From Notolepis coatsorum (taxonomy: Eukaryota > Chordata > Actinopteri > Aulopiformes > Paralepididae): DNA of 64,000 nt. Numbering within the stretch: position 1 is the first letter of the stretch; each line of letters begins with the position of its first letter. This document shows positions 1 through 11,031 of the stretch, piece by piece. Position numbers and translations under genes: made by a program. The notes beneath the pieces are model-generated. The model had not been told where the DNA came from, ran no database searches, and was given only the letters and a program-made list of their open reading frames with translations. The stretch is taken from the NCBI GenBank assembly GCA_963971535.1, contig OZ020591.1, forward strand, positions 19,658,290-19,722,289. The letters run 5' to 3'.

Positions 1-908
1 CGACACAACGGTGGCAGCAACACTTGAAACGGAGTAACATTAACGGTATGTCGAGTTCATACTACACTACACGTATGAACTCGACATAACGTTAGCGTTA
101 CTCCGTTTCCATGAAGTGTTTAATTAGCAGCAATCTGTTATTGAAAATTTAACGTTAAACCGGAAATGGTAACGCAAGGACAGGAAGCCGTCATCAAATC
201 GTTGTAGTCATATTGTAGTCTTTTAGTCTTATTAACTAAAATATTTTAACAAAATAAAAAGCAGCAGCACTATTGCATAACTGAGTCATGTTTGCTATGT
301 ATTTTTTTCTTTAGGGGAGTAGGACATTTGTTTCACAGTTTTAGCATGATGTTTTATAGATGGCTAGGTTAAACACAGGTTTTTGTTTTTAAGAGGGGGG
401 GTTTGATTTGATTTGATTGAAGTTTATTTCAAATATGCAACACAACAAACAAACATCAAGTACATCAACACCTCTTGTGTGTGTGTGTGTGTCTTTATGC
501 AGATCTGTATGCAGTTTTAAAGCACCTTGGCTTTGTTCTGAATGCACTTTGTTGTAGTTATCCTACAGAGAAAAGAAAATGCACTTGACTTTAATGCACA
601 TTTTGTTGTATGCTGAAGATTGTACAGAATTTAAACATTTTCTCTTTGCAGTCAGTCTGGAATTAATGTATGCATTCAAAAGTGCTGAATAAATGTTATA
701 TGGGCCCATAATAGTGATTATTAATATTATTTAAGTTAAGTTTAGCCATAATCATGTCTTTTGCCATAATCAGGTAGCTAAAAAAAAGAAATACATTATA
801 TATATTCATATTAATAATTTTCGGCCTTTCGGCATTCGGTTTTCGGCCAACTGTTTCCTATTTTCGGTATCGGTTTCGGCCAAGAATTTTCCACTCGGTG
901 CATCCCTA
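1..908. mobile_element. hAT-like non-autonomous element, one end visible
   Basis: The right end at 908 carries the terminus whose reverse complement reads TAGGGATGCACCGA. The adjoining bases, built on repeated ttcggcc words, recur at 4590-4682 and 57253-57350, so this is a multi-copy family. The other end lies outside the window or has decayed. An inverted repeat built on gtcgagttcatac lies at about 48-92, and part of this stretch is also found at 3900-4030 inside another element. The hAT assignment rests on related elements here that have 8-bp TSDs. No coding capacity is seen. Confidence 0.6.
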
Positions 909-1760
909 GAATCAGGAGCCACCCCAATATCAGAGGCATTAAGATAGGGGACCTGGAAAGCCGGGTGAGCCTTTACGCTGATGACACATTGTTATATCTC
1001 TCATAGGGCTGGGCGATATAACGATAATGATAAATATCGCGATATATGTTAATAATCGATATCGAATATTGAAAAGAAAAAAAAATCGAAAAATCGTTTT
1101 TTTTTTTTTTTTTTACCTGCAACAGGGCAGTTTTAAAACCAGAGACAGTGGACAGACTTGTCTTTCTTGCCTGCAACTTAAAGTAATGGCTTTGCTTGTC
1201 CAAATGACAATACTGACCAAATTCAGATTTCTTTTTCTCTTGTCCATTTATTTTGTTTGCTTTCTAATTTAAAATAAATTTTGAAACCGTCTGTACACAG
1301 TAGGCTATGTGTACTAGCAGAACTAGACTCCAGTCACGAGTCACAGTGCACATGTGCGGTGGTTTGTCCACCAAAAAAGCGCCAAAAGATCGAAAATAAA
1401 CTAGCAGAGCCAGAACTGTTCAACTCCTCTGGAGCCACAGCCAGCAGAGAAGCCGGTTTACTTTAGCTTTTAAACCAGCTGCAGCCTGAGAACTGGAGTG
1501 TGAGGGGATGTAACACTAAAGATGGCGGCAATGACAAAGAATTGCTGCAAAATAAACATAAATCTGTTGTTAAAAATAAAAATAAAAAAAATCTTTTTTT
1601 TTAATTTTTTTTTATACTTATAACAATTCGATAATTATCGATATCGAGAAATAAAATAAAATTATCATATCGTTATCGTGATATGATTTTTTTCCATATA
1701 TCGCCAAGCCCTAATCTCTCAGACCCAGAAGCCTCTGTTCCTCCCTTGTTAGATTTTTCT
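909..1760 (+). mobile_element. L1-type LINE reverse-transcriptase fragment, split by a hAT element
   Basis: Reading 910-1003 and then 1722-1757 in one frame gives an L1-like reverse-transcriptase stretch with the YADD catalytic motif at 974-985, followed by LLYLS and DPEASVPPLL. The two halves join exactly once the element at 1004-1713 and one TSD copy are removed. Only about 45 codons of the palm domain remain, so it is a dead fragment. Confidence 0.7.
1004..1713. mobile_element. Non-autonomous hAT element, 710 bp, 8-bp TSD
   Basis: The ends are TAGGGCTGGGCGATAT on the left and its near-perfect reverse complement (ATATCGCCAAGCCCTA) on the right. The direct repeat atctctca lies at 996-1003 and 1714-1721. 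The interior is AT-rich, with cgatat words near both ends. No transposase frame is visible. Confidence 0.85.
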
Positions 1761-2035
1761 TTTCTTTTTTTTAACCTTTTTTTTTTAAATCGTAAGCATC
1801 TGAGGTTTCCCTCATTTACAGAAACGACGATTGTACAGTACATAATAAAAACAATATTCACAGAAATGTAAACACCAGAGTAAAACATTTAAAACGTTTC
1901 AAAATAATTAAAAAATATCAACTAAAACAGTTACAGGTAGTCACACAATGGTCTGAAATCATACGTTTAAACATTCCAAGGGAAGGGAGAACCTCCAATT
2001 TCAGCGCGAGTTGAAGGACATTCCATGAGGTAGAG

Positions 2036-2942
2036 CAGCGGTTCCCAAACTTTTTTGGCCGCGCACCCCCTGTCACCTGCCGACCTAGCTCGCGCACCCC
2101 CCAATGCAAACATAAAAAATAATAAATAAATAAGTCCCGAGACTCCGTGCTGCTGCTGACTTTAAATCAAATAGGTGTCTGTGGGCAGTCAGCCGACATT
2201 AATAAACAACAGGGTGTTTTAATCACATTTTTATGTAGCTAACGAATTCCGTTATATTGGACATTTGTATTAATTATATCAAGCGAATAACTGAGAAATT
2301 TGGCAGAGAGAGACGGCAACATTATCGTGAAATATAAACGTTGCGTGATGACTATTATATCTCCGCCTCCCAGTCCCAACGAAGCACATACCAATAGTAT
2401 GCAACTGCAGAGCCGCAGAGCCAGCGGCGCTCTCATCCCGGTCTGGCGAAGCTCAGCAGCGCGCCCCACCCAACAGCTGAATTGCCAATGGCTGAATTGG
2501 AGTATTGCACTGTGCGCGCACAACTGTCTGCTCTGCGGCTGCATGCTTCTCGCAAATCTAGCTCTCGCTGCCAAACCAAATGAATCTCGACATCGCTTCA
2601 CCAATAGTCGTTATCAGAACACTACACACATATCATAATCGTTGTCATTATTACCCTGTTTTCTTGGTGGAGGGCCGGGCTGTTGTGTCTGTGCTCCAGC
2701 TGTCATCATCACTCTCTGTCTCCACTCTAACGCTGCTCTCGCCTCCAATTCCTCCTGTCCTCTTTCATTACTTTTATTGACTTTAGATTCACCTGACAGT
2801 TTCCCTGTTTTTAGCCAGCTCTGCATGTTGTAAGTGCCACAATCCCGCGCTGGTCCCGCGCTTTTGGCAGGAAGTTATTAATGCACTGGCTCGCGCACTG
2901 GCTCGCGCTCGCTACTGTCATCGGCCCGCTGTTAGCCCGCAC
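2036..2942. mobile_element. hAT-like element with CAGCGGTTCCCAAACTTTTT terminus, far end not found
   Basis: A hAT-type terminus starts at 2036 and is followed by the gcgcacccc run typical of this family. The frames across 2239-2833 are short, overlap on both strands and carry no domain, so I do not call a gene. The element probably runs up to or into the (TATC)n tract, but no matching terminal repeat was located. Confidence 0.4.
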
Positions 2943-2945
2943 ATC

Positions 2946-3119
<174 letters not shown>

Positions 3120-3169
3120 ATCCATCCATCCACCTCTTTCTCTCTCTCTTGGGGGGGGGGGGGGGGGGG

Positions 3170-4346
3170 ACACTGTACAACTGTACAAGCAAAGCTGTAC
3201 ATTGGAATATTGACAACCATACTAGGTAATTGACTGTACATTGGAGGGGGTACTTTTATATAAAATGCTTACTGTAGCCACTACAGTAACATCATTAAGT
3301 CTCCTATAAGCTATTCTCCCTCTCATGTGTGCAGATCTTTATGCAGTTTTAAAGCACATTGGCTTTGTTCTGAATGCACTTTGTAGTTATCCTACAGAGA
3401 AAAGAAAATGCACTTGACTTGGAATTAATGTACTGTATGCATTAGTGTTGTCAAAAATATCGAAGTATCGATACATATCGATACTGAATATTTAAAACGG
3501 CTTCGATACTCATTTCCCGAAATACCGATACTTTCTGCAGTATCGGTACCAGCTGGCGAGTGTTCTACAGCAAGTTGTTGACACGCTGTTCAGAGCGCGC
3601 TTGCCCCTCCGCCTGCTCCAGCCCGCCCCCTCACAGAGTCACAGAGCCGTCTTCAGTTTGTAAATAAACATTTTAGCAGTGCCAGCGCGGATCTCCATAA
3701 AGAAATGAAAGAGGTTCGTGACAGCTGCTCTTTCAACGTCACTGTGACTGAAGCATTAAACCATTAACTCTAGTTTAATACATGATACGTTGTCTACTGA
3801 TGGCGCATAATATCAACAGCTGATTCGTTGTAACGTTACAGCTGAGCTATCAGCCAACGTTAGCTCCGTTAGCTTAGCTGGCCACCGTTATAATTACTGC
3901 ATGGAAACGGAGTAACGTTAACGTTTAAACGTTATGTCGAGGTCATACAATACTACAGTCGACATAAGGTTAACGTTACCCCGTTTCCACCAAGTGTTTA
4001 AATAGCAGCAATCTTGTTGAAAATGTAACGTTACTAAAATGCTCCGAGCATAGCCTCTCTCTCTCGCTCGCTCTCGTTATCTTTAAATAAAAATCGTTAC
4101 TAACTGTAATACAAACAGTTCAGTTTGTCAGGTACATGCAACACAGATTACAGTGTTTACATCTGTCTGCTTGAGAAAATACCATGTTCTGCATTTGCAA
4201 TAAAAATTATTGAAGTGAGATGAACAGTTATTTTTAAATGTGTGATCTAAAGATAAACAAAGGGTTTTAAAAGTGTTATATTTATCTTCTCTTATAGTAC
4301 CAGAGAGAAGCTGAGGAGAATCAACCAGCAACAAAAGCTAAATTGG

Positions 4347-4378
<32 letters not shown>

Positions 4379-4682
4379 TTTTTTATGGTATCGATACTTT
4401 TCAAGGTATCGTATCGAAGTCGAAATTCCACTATTGTGACAACACTAGTATGCATTCAGAAGTGCTGAATAAATGTTTTATGGACCCATAATAGTGATAA
4501 TTTATTTAAGTTAAGTTTAGCCATAATCATATATTTTTCCATAATCAGGTAGCTGAACAACATTGGTAAAAAAAAATTCTATTCTATGAATCATTTTCGG
4601 CCTTTCGGCATTCGGTTTTCGGCCAACTGTTTCCTATTTTCGGTATCGGTTTCGGCCAATAATTTCCTTCGGTGCATCCCTA
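3170..4682 (-). mobile_element. hAT-like element (TAGGGATGCACCGA family) carrying a LINE scrap, interrupted by another hAT
   Basis: The terminus at 4682 is the same as at 908. Bases 3240-3442 and 4456-4682 are the reverse complement of 57253-57672. The left part (3170-3250) is the LINE 3'-UTR scrap that also sits inside the copy at 57253-58694, at the same junction (around 3252 and 57673). The body is split by the element at 3443-4447. Confidence 0.65.
3443..4447. mobile_element. Non-autonomous hAT element, 1005 bp, 8-bp TSD
   Basis: The ends are TAGTGTTGTCA and TGACAACACTA. The direct repeat gtatgcat lies at 3435-3442 and 4448-4455. The interior has repeated atcgatac words near both ends and gttaacgtta words at 3830-4030. 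No coding frame. Confidence 0.85.
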
Positions 4683-5821
4683 ATTAAAGCCCTATTTGTT
4701 GCCTGTCGATTGCCCTTTCAGGTGACAAAATCCATTCAGCGGTTCTCGAGTTACATGCCGATATGTGAGGCGTGCCCCAAAGTACGCAAAAGTACACATT
4801 AGCACCCCCGACTCCCGGGGCTCTAGCTCCGTCAATCATTTGGCGATCTCGAAAATCTTTTCACAGGGTTGTAGCCAATGAGTGTGGCTTTCCAATGAGA
4901 CCCCATGATATGATAATTTGGGATCTAATACGGTCTCTATTGATCGATTTATGATAAAGAAAAGCCCCCTATATTTAAAGTAAGTTTGCTTGAAGTACCC
5001 TCTAAATGGGCCAACACTTATGGGACATAGTGTCTCTCTCTCTCTCTCTTTCTAAGTGTGATACAGAACAGGCAGATACAACCATGAGGAGACGCCTATT
5101 ATTTTCTTTATACATGTGCATACATTTATTTTTAGCTTTTTCTTAGCTTTTTTTGTACATGTAGATCTCTCTCATATTATATATTACTATACTATTATAT
5201 ATCTAATGTGTTATATGTCTAATGTATTCACCTCTATATATCTAACGTGTGTACATGGCATCAAATCAAAGTGTTGTCACTGTAGGCCTGCCTGGGCCCA
5301 GCCATTGGAATAACAAATACTATAAATTGGGCCTTTGTTCCAGGTGTGAATTGGTCTAGTGACATTGACATCACATTGCATTCTGGGAAGAAGTGTAGTT
5401 CTCTTTTCATTTAGCTGAATTCACTGAATTCTTTCAGACCCTCCTGCTGCAAATTGGTAAGGATTGTACCAGAATGTTTCATAGTACATTGTAATCAATC
5501 GGCTCGAATTTTACAATTGATGGCTTATTTTGAAGGTATGAAGCTGTAGTTTCATATTATGTAAAAAAAAATCGGAGGAGGAGCATAATCGGCTAGACTT
5601 CAGAGGGGTAACCATAGCCATGATGTAACCACTTAAACCACTTTGAAACAAAGTGGTTTAAGTCTAGAACTGTAGACCACTCTGGACTACACTGTGTTCT
5701 TAAACGATAAAACCCAGCTACATACCATTATGAACCTCTTGCATAGAAACTAAAGCTGAATAAAGTCACTTATCTTTCTCTCCTTCCTCTGACACTCTTC
5801 TCCATCACTATCTCCATCCAG
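4683..5821. other. Stretch without recognised gene, probably intronic
   Basis: Nothing identifiable apart from a short CT tract at 5032-5053. It leads into the pyrimidine-rich splice acceptor of the zinc-finger exon at 5822 and is likely intron of that gene. The first 300 bases may be an old repeat. Confidence 0.4.
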
Positions 5822-6978
5822 ATAGCTGTGTTGTCAGGCCTGGGAAGAAACCAGGAGACTTGGATGGAAGAAAAGGTCTCTGCTGTGACCAGTGTGGAAA
5901 AAGCATCAGTTCAAAGATGAATCTCAATAAACACCAACGCATTCACACAGGAAAGAAACTCTACTCCTGTGACCAGTGTGGGAAGAGCTTTAGGCATCGG
6001 AGTATTCTGCAATCACACCAGAGAATTCACACCGGAGAGAAGCCCTACTCCTGTGACCAGTGTGGGAAGAGCTTTAGTCATAAAAATTGTCTGCAAACAC
6101 ACCAGAGAATTCACACAGGAGAGAAGCCCTACTCCTGTGACCAGTGTGAGAAGAGCTTTAGTCGACTGTCAAATCTGAAATCACACCAGAGAATTCACAC
6201 CGGAGAGAAGCCCTACTCCTGTGACCAGTGTGGGATGAACTTTAGTCGACTGAGTAGTCTGAAATCACACCAGAGAATTCACACAGGATGGAAGCCCTAC
6301 TTTTGTGACCAGTGTGAGAAGAGCTTTACTCAATCGAGTAGTCTGAAATCACACCAGAGAATTCACACAGGAGAAAAGCCCTACTCCTGTGACCAGTGTG
6401 GGAAGAGCTTTAGTCAATTGAGCAGTCTGAAAGGACACCAGATAATTCACACAGGAGAAAAGCCCTACTCCTGTGACCGGTGTGGGAAGAGCTTTATTCA
6501 ACTGGGTAATCTGAAAACACACCAGATAATTCACACAGGAGAAAATCCATACTCCTGTGACCAGTGTGGGAAGAGCTTTAGTCAACCGAATAATCTGAAA
6601 ACACACCAGAGAATTCACACAGGAGAGAAGCTCTATTCTTGTGACCAGTGTGGGAAGAGCTTTAGTCAATTGAGTAGTCTGCAATCACACCAGAGAATTC
6701 ACACAGGAGAGAAGCCCTACTCCTGTGACCAGTGTGGGAAGAGCTTTAGGCGACTGGATAGTTTGAAATTACACCAGAGAATTCACACCGGAGAGAGGCC
6801 CTACTCCTGTGACTGGTGTGGGAAGAGCTTTAGGCGACTGGATGGTTTGAAATCTCACAAAATAATCCACACAGGAGAGAAACCATACTCTTGTCACCTG
6901 TGTGGACAAAGCTTTCGTCAGCCGTCTAGTCTTAAATCCCACAAGAGAATTCACACAGGAGAGAAACCCTACTTCTGA
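5822..6978 (+). CDS. Tandem C2H2 zinc-finger protein, terminal exon, 13 fingers
   Basis: A probable nuclear DNA-binding factor. The exon encodes 13 consecutive C2H2 fingers (CX2C-X12-HX3H), the first starting near 5881 and the last ending near 6957, mostly joined by canonical TGEKP linkers. Most fingers begin [10 protein letters not shown], so the array has grown by local duplication. A strong acceptor, a long pyrimidine tract ending tctccatccag, lies at 5821. The frame is open from 5822, so the first codon is split and coding continues from an upstream exon not seen here. The open frame has no ATG near its 5' end, and 5860 is a TTG codon, so the true start must be elsewhere. A KRAB-like or other effector domain is not visible. 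The array ends at a TGA (6976-6978) exactly where the first Cys of a 14th finger is expected. Likely a gene or a recent pseudogene of the large fish zinc-finger family. Confidence 0.8.
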
Positions 6979-7237
<259 letters not shown>

Positions 7238-7287
7238 GAATAATAGTGGTAGTAATATTTGACTGTTTTGAAATGAAAAACTACTAC

Positions 7288-8042
7288 TAGGCTTGGGCGG
7301 TATGACGGTATTACGGTATACCAGGGTATTTAGAAATCCCGACGGTATTGAAAATCAATACCGTCCGTCACCGTCAAAATCACAGATGCGCTTAAGTTTC
7401 TATTACAGTGAAACGGAGTTTTGAGTGTAGTGCACACACGCGCCAGCAGAGGGCGAGACCAGTCCTCACTAGTGGAGTGAGTGGGTCACAACGGTGTTCA
7501 CGTTTTACGGTAATGGAATAATCCGTCTCTTATTATATGTGAACTAAAGAGTACAAGGTTTACACAACAGCCCCCACCCGCCTTTTTATTGTATTTGTAC
7601 CGTCCTGTACTATCCGCTGTTTATCTCTCTCTCTGTGAGCTTGATTAACTAGAGTTAGCTCACGTTAACTAGCGTTAGCTCTGCGGCTAATCTTAGATTA
7701 CCCTGAACTAAATCAATGACTAGGTTATAAAGCATTCGAGTAGTTTTCACTGCACATAGAAGTAGCCAAACAACGGGAGCATATGACCAAAACCCAGGCA
7801 ATTTCGAGCCCTTAAGGAATCAAATAGTCTGCCATGGCTAGGCTAGATGCTAACTCTAACGGTGCAGGCGTCTGACTACCATTCTGAGAGCTGACGATGA
7901 TTTGTTTACTTGGTAACACGGGTTGCCCCCCCCCCCCCCCCCCGCTGGTGGAATTGAAAGTCATACCGTCATATACCGTACACCGGGGTATTATGTCACC
8001 AAGATATGACGGTGTGAAAAAAAATTATACCGCCCAAGCCTA
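7288..8042. mobile_element. Non-autonomous hAT element, 755 bp, 8-bp TSD
   Basis: The terminal repeats are TAGGCTTGGGCGGTAT and ATACCGCCCAAGCCTA. The TSD actactac lies at 7280-7287 and 8043-8050. It belongs to the same family as 40642-42753 but lacks that copy's minisatellite. A C homopolymer at 7927-7943 is also present at the matching place in the other copy. Confidence 0.9.
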
Positions 8043-8693
8043 ACTACTACCAAGAGATTTTGACCTGCACAGAAGCCTCTGAGAGAGAATCGGTACTAAC
8101 ATAGACACAGTTTTCATTGACAACAACCGTTGTGTTTCTGTCGCTCTGAGGAGTGAGACAGACTGTGTGGATGTTCCTGGGACAATATGTCATTGGTATA
8201 AGAGTGAACACACATTGTTCTAGTGTTTTAAATACTGGGATCATAGGAACTTTCTCACTTCAGTATAGGGTGACTAGCCAAAAGCCAAGATGGTTAACAT
8301 CATTATTAGATAGAGTTGGTCGTTTATTGATTGTTTATAAGTTAGTTTTTTGTATTAGTTCTGTTCCAATGTGTTTTTTGTATGTCTGCCAACAGGGACC
8401 TCATGGAAATATGATTTCTTAAGTACTTTAACGAGTTTAATTCCCTGACAACCTGTGTTTTTAATGTATATGATTTATGCATGTATGTTTTAAATGAAGT
8501 GTTGTCTAATCAAATCAAATAACAAACATGTCGTGTACACACTGGAGGGAAAACTGCTTCTGGTATGGACTTTTATATTTTGATGTGGACACTAGTGATG
8601 TATTGAACTAATGTCACACACATTGTCAACATTCCTAGTGGGACATGTTTTTTACTTTCACAAGAAGTGTTTATTTTTTAGTAATGTTCCATG
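8043..8693. other. Intergenic stretch, nothing recognised
   Basis: Short overlapping frames on both strands (8047-8422) show no domain and no coding signature. No repeat family is recognised. Confidence 0.4.
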
Positions 8694-9470
8694 TAGGCCT
8701 GCCGCGATGAGCAATAAATCGATTAATTGCCGCGATAATTAAAATGAATGCAATGATTTTGACGGGCGCGATTAATTGCTATTTGCGCGTTTGTTTTAAT
8801 GAGGCGGAACCAGTGCCCCTTGTCAGTCTCTCTCCGTGTGGGGGGCCGCTGGCGTTACTACAGAGCACAGCACGGGAGCTCCGTGGGGCAGTAGCAACGC
8901 CACATATAGCTTAACTACATTTCTCAATAGTGTTGCTCCTTTTAACCAAGTAGCGTTATTTGTAGTGTAACGTTAGAATAACACAGAATAACGTTAATAC
9001 AATTACATGCATCATTGTTTACAATGAACGGGTGGGGCTAGTCAAAGGACTGGAGACGGGGACAAGTTAAACATGAATTAATTTATTATAACGGGTCGTT
9101 TTCGAGTCGTGCTGCAGTGCCTACGCACCACAGCTATTCTATTATATACTGCTTTGACGCTTCCTCCTCATCGTTGATTGCCTGTAGTAGCTGCATCTAA
9201 CGTTAGTAGCTAACGTTAAAACTAAAAAACACAACCGGACGAGACAAGTTGTCGGCTAGGATAATCACAACAATACTTCCGGTCCGGTCGGTGGGCTTCA
9301 AAATAAAAGTCTTAAACACCGGAAAAGACGGAGCGGTGGGCTTCAAAATAAAAGTTTTGGGAAATAAATGTCTCAAAAAAATTCTCTAACCGGTCGCAAT
9401 AATATCGCTTATCGCGATATTTTCGGGGGCAATTAATCGCCCAGCAAAATGTGTTATCGTGGCAGGCCTA
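8694..9470. mobile_element. Non-autonomous hAT element, 777 bp, 8-bp TSD
   Basis: The terminal repeats are TAGGCCTGCC and GGCAGGCCTA. The TSD gttccatg lies at 8686-8693 and 9471-9478. gcgataat and gcgatatt words lie near the two ends. No transposase frame. Confidence 0.88.
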
Positions 9471-9478
9471 GTTCCATG

Positions 9479-10174
9479 TATTGTCTTCATTGGTATTCTA
9501 TTAAAGGAATGGATGTTCCTTTATATGAATTTATCATATTTAGTGGTTTTTCTACCATCTTAACTGCTTGTGGGTTCCTGGGAATTGTAGAGCAACCTGT
9601 TGCACAAGTAACTATTTTGTCATCATTGTGTGTATATTGGTGAGTAATAGCTGTAGTATTGATGACACTATGAAAACATTCCAGGATTGGAATCAATTCA
9701 CTTCCAATCAATTCAAAATCCAAACAAATATTTACTTGTCATTAGGTTGGATTGTAAAACCTTCATGACAAAAGTTGTACAATATTTTAACACATTCTCA
9801 TTAGAATGTATGATATGCTACTAATATGGATGAATTGTAAGGGTCAAGATAAGTAGGAAGGTGTGAATTGATGTCTTAGAAGTAAACTATCTCAGAAGTA
9901 TGAAAATGAAATAAACCATTACATTTTAACCTACTTTGTATGAAAGGCTTCATCTTCTGAGTGCAACAATGATAATTTTTTGAAAATGATACGCCATTGA
10001 CTAAAAACACCTCTTCAAACAATATCAGAAATAATAAAGAAATAAAATCTTATACTACTACCTATCTTGCTAATATGTCTATACTACGATGCACTCAGAG
10101 TGTAACAGTCAAGCTTGATATTATTTGACGAACAATGCCACTGACCCTTAGTTGCCACAGATGTACCTCCTAGT
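9479..10174. other. AT-rich intergenic stretch, nothing recognised
   Basis: Only short frames without domains (9449-9768). No repeat termini seen before the parvovirus-like block. Confidence 0.4.
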
Positions 10175-10221
10175 GGCGTGTATATTTTCCCTAACGGAGT
10201 TGCACTTCCGCGTTCGGTTTG
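10175..10221 (+). repeat. Outer 47-bp inverted repeat, left copy
   Basis: Exact reverse complement of 14505-14551. It may be the outermost part of the viral terminal repeat or the terminal repeat of an unrelated mobile element. No convincing target duplication is visible outside it. Confidence 0.8.
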
Positions 10222-10234
10222 CCCCTGCCTAGGA

Positions 10235-10422
10235 GTGTGGGAGGGCCTAGGAGGGGGAAAGGACATGTGGCACTGCAGGAGCAAGGACATTGGACGAGAG
10301 GAGGAAAAGGGGAGGGATTTGCAAGGTCAGTCACAGGATGCCCACATGAGGCTAGTTAAGGCTTCATTACTAGAATGAAATCGTGACATTGAGTAATGAG
10401 GGGGTGTGTGCATGTGACGTAG

Positions 10423-10452
<30 letters not shown>
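10235..10452 (+). repeat. Inner inverted repeat, left copy (candidate parvoviral ITR)
   Basis: About 205 bases up to the CT tract match the reverse complement of 13740-13944 with essentially no differences by eye. GC-rich at its outer end (gtgtgggagggcctagg). It lies beyond the 3' end of the capsid gene, as a parvoviral terminal repeat should. Confidence 0.75.
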
Positions 10453-10461
<9 letters not shown>

Positions 10462-10612
10462 GTCTCTCTCTCTCTCTCTGTCTCTCTCTCTCTCTCTGTC
10501 TCTCTTTCTCGCTCTCTCTCTCTCTCTGTCTCTCTCTCTCTCTATCTCTGTCTCTCTTTCTCGCTCTCTCTCTCTCTCTCTCTGTCTCTCTGTCTCTCTC
10601 TCACTCTCTCTC
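10426..10612. repeat. (CT)n-rich microsatellite
   Basis: An interrupted CT/GTCTCT tract between the candidate terminal repeat and the capsid 3' region. The matching place in the right arm (13723-13754) has a much shorter GA tract. The apparent frame here is low-complexity and not coding. Confidence 0.95.
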
Positions 10613-11031
10613 TCTGAATACAGTCTATGGTTAGTTTATGTAAGATGGCAGATGTCTTCTAATATGCCCTCTTTGACATGCTGACGTGGCCTTATTAAAT
10701 GAATGTTATTGTGAATAGGATACAGACGAATACCTTTGCGTTAATTATTCTTAATTGAAGGACAATGACATATCTATGCAGCCCATTACGGTGTGTGATT
10801 TTTACATTATTATATTGCCATCTTGGGGCCTGTAATCTGATATGGCCCTCTTTGACATGATGACATGTCTTATTAAATGACCCTTATTGTGAATAAGATA
10901 CAGACGAATACCTGTCTTATTAAATGACCCTTATTGTGAATAAGATACAGACGGATACCTTTGCGTTTAATTATTCTTTATTGAATGACAATGACATATT
11001 TAGGTATCACATTACATTGTATGATGTTACA
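10613..11031 (-). repeat. Capsid 3'-untranslated region, duplicated, with poly(A) signal
   Basis: Downstream of the capsid stop on the minus strand lies AATAAA (plus-strand 10977-10982), about 50 bases past the stop. A block of roughly 180-200 bp that includes the last capsid codons is present twice in tandem, with a further 40-bp internal duplication near 10870-10955. The whole region is the reverse complement of 13263-13632. Confidence 0.7.

Noticed and set aside
2239-2833. Cluster of frames of 60-121 codons on both strands
   Set aside because: They overlap each other on opposite strands, contain no domain and lie in a hAT-like element.
10383-10634. Ser/Leu-rich frame of 83 codons
   Set aside because: Translation of the CT microsatellite beside the candidate terminal repeat.
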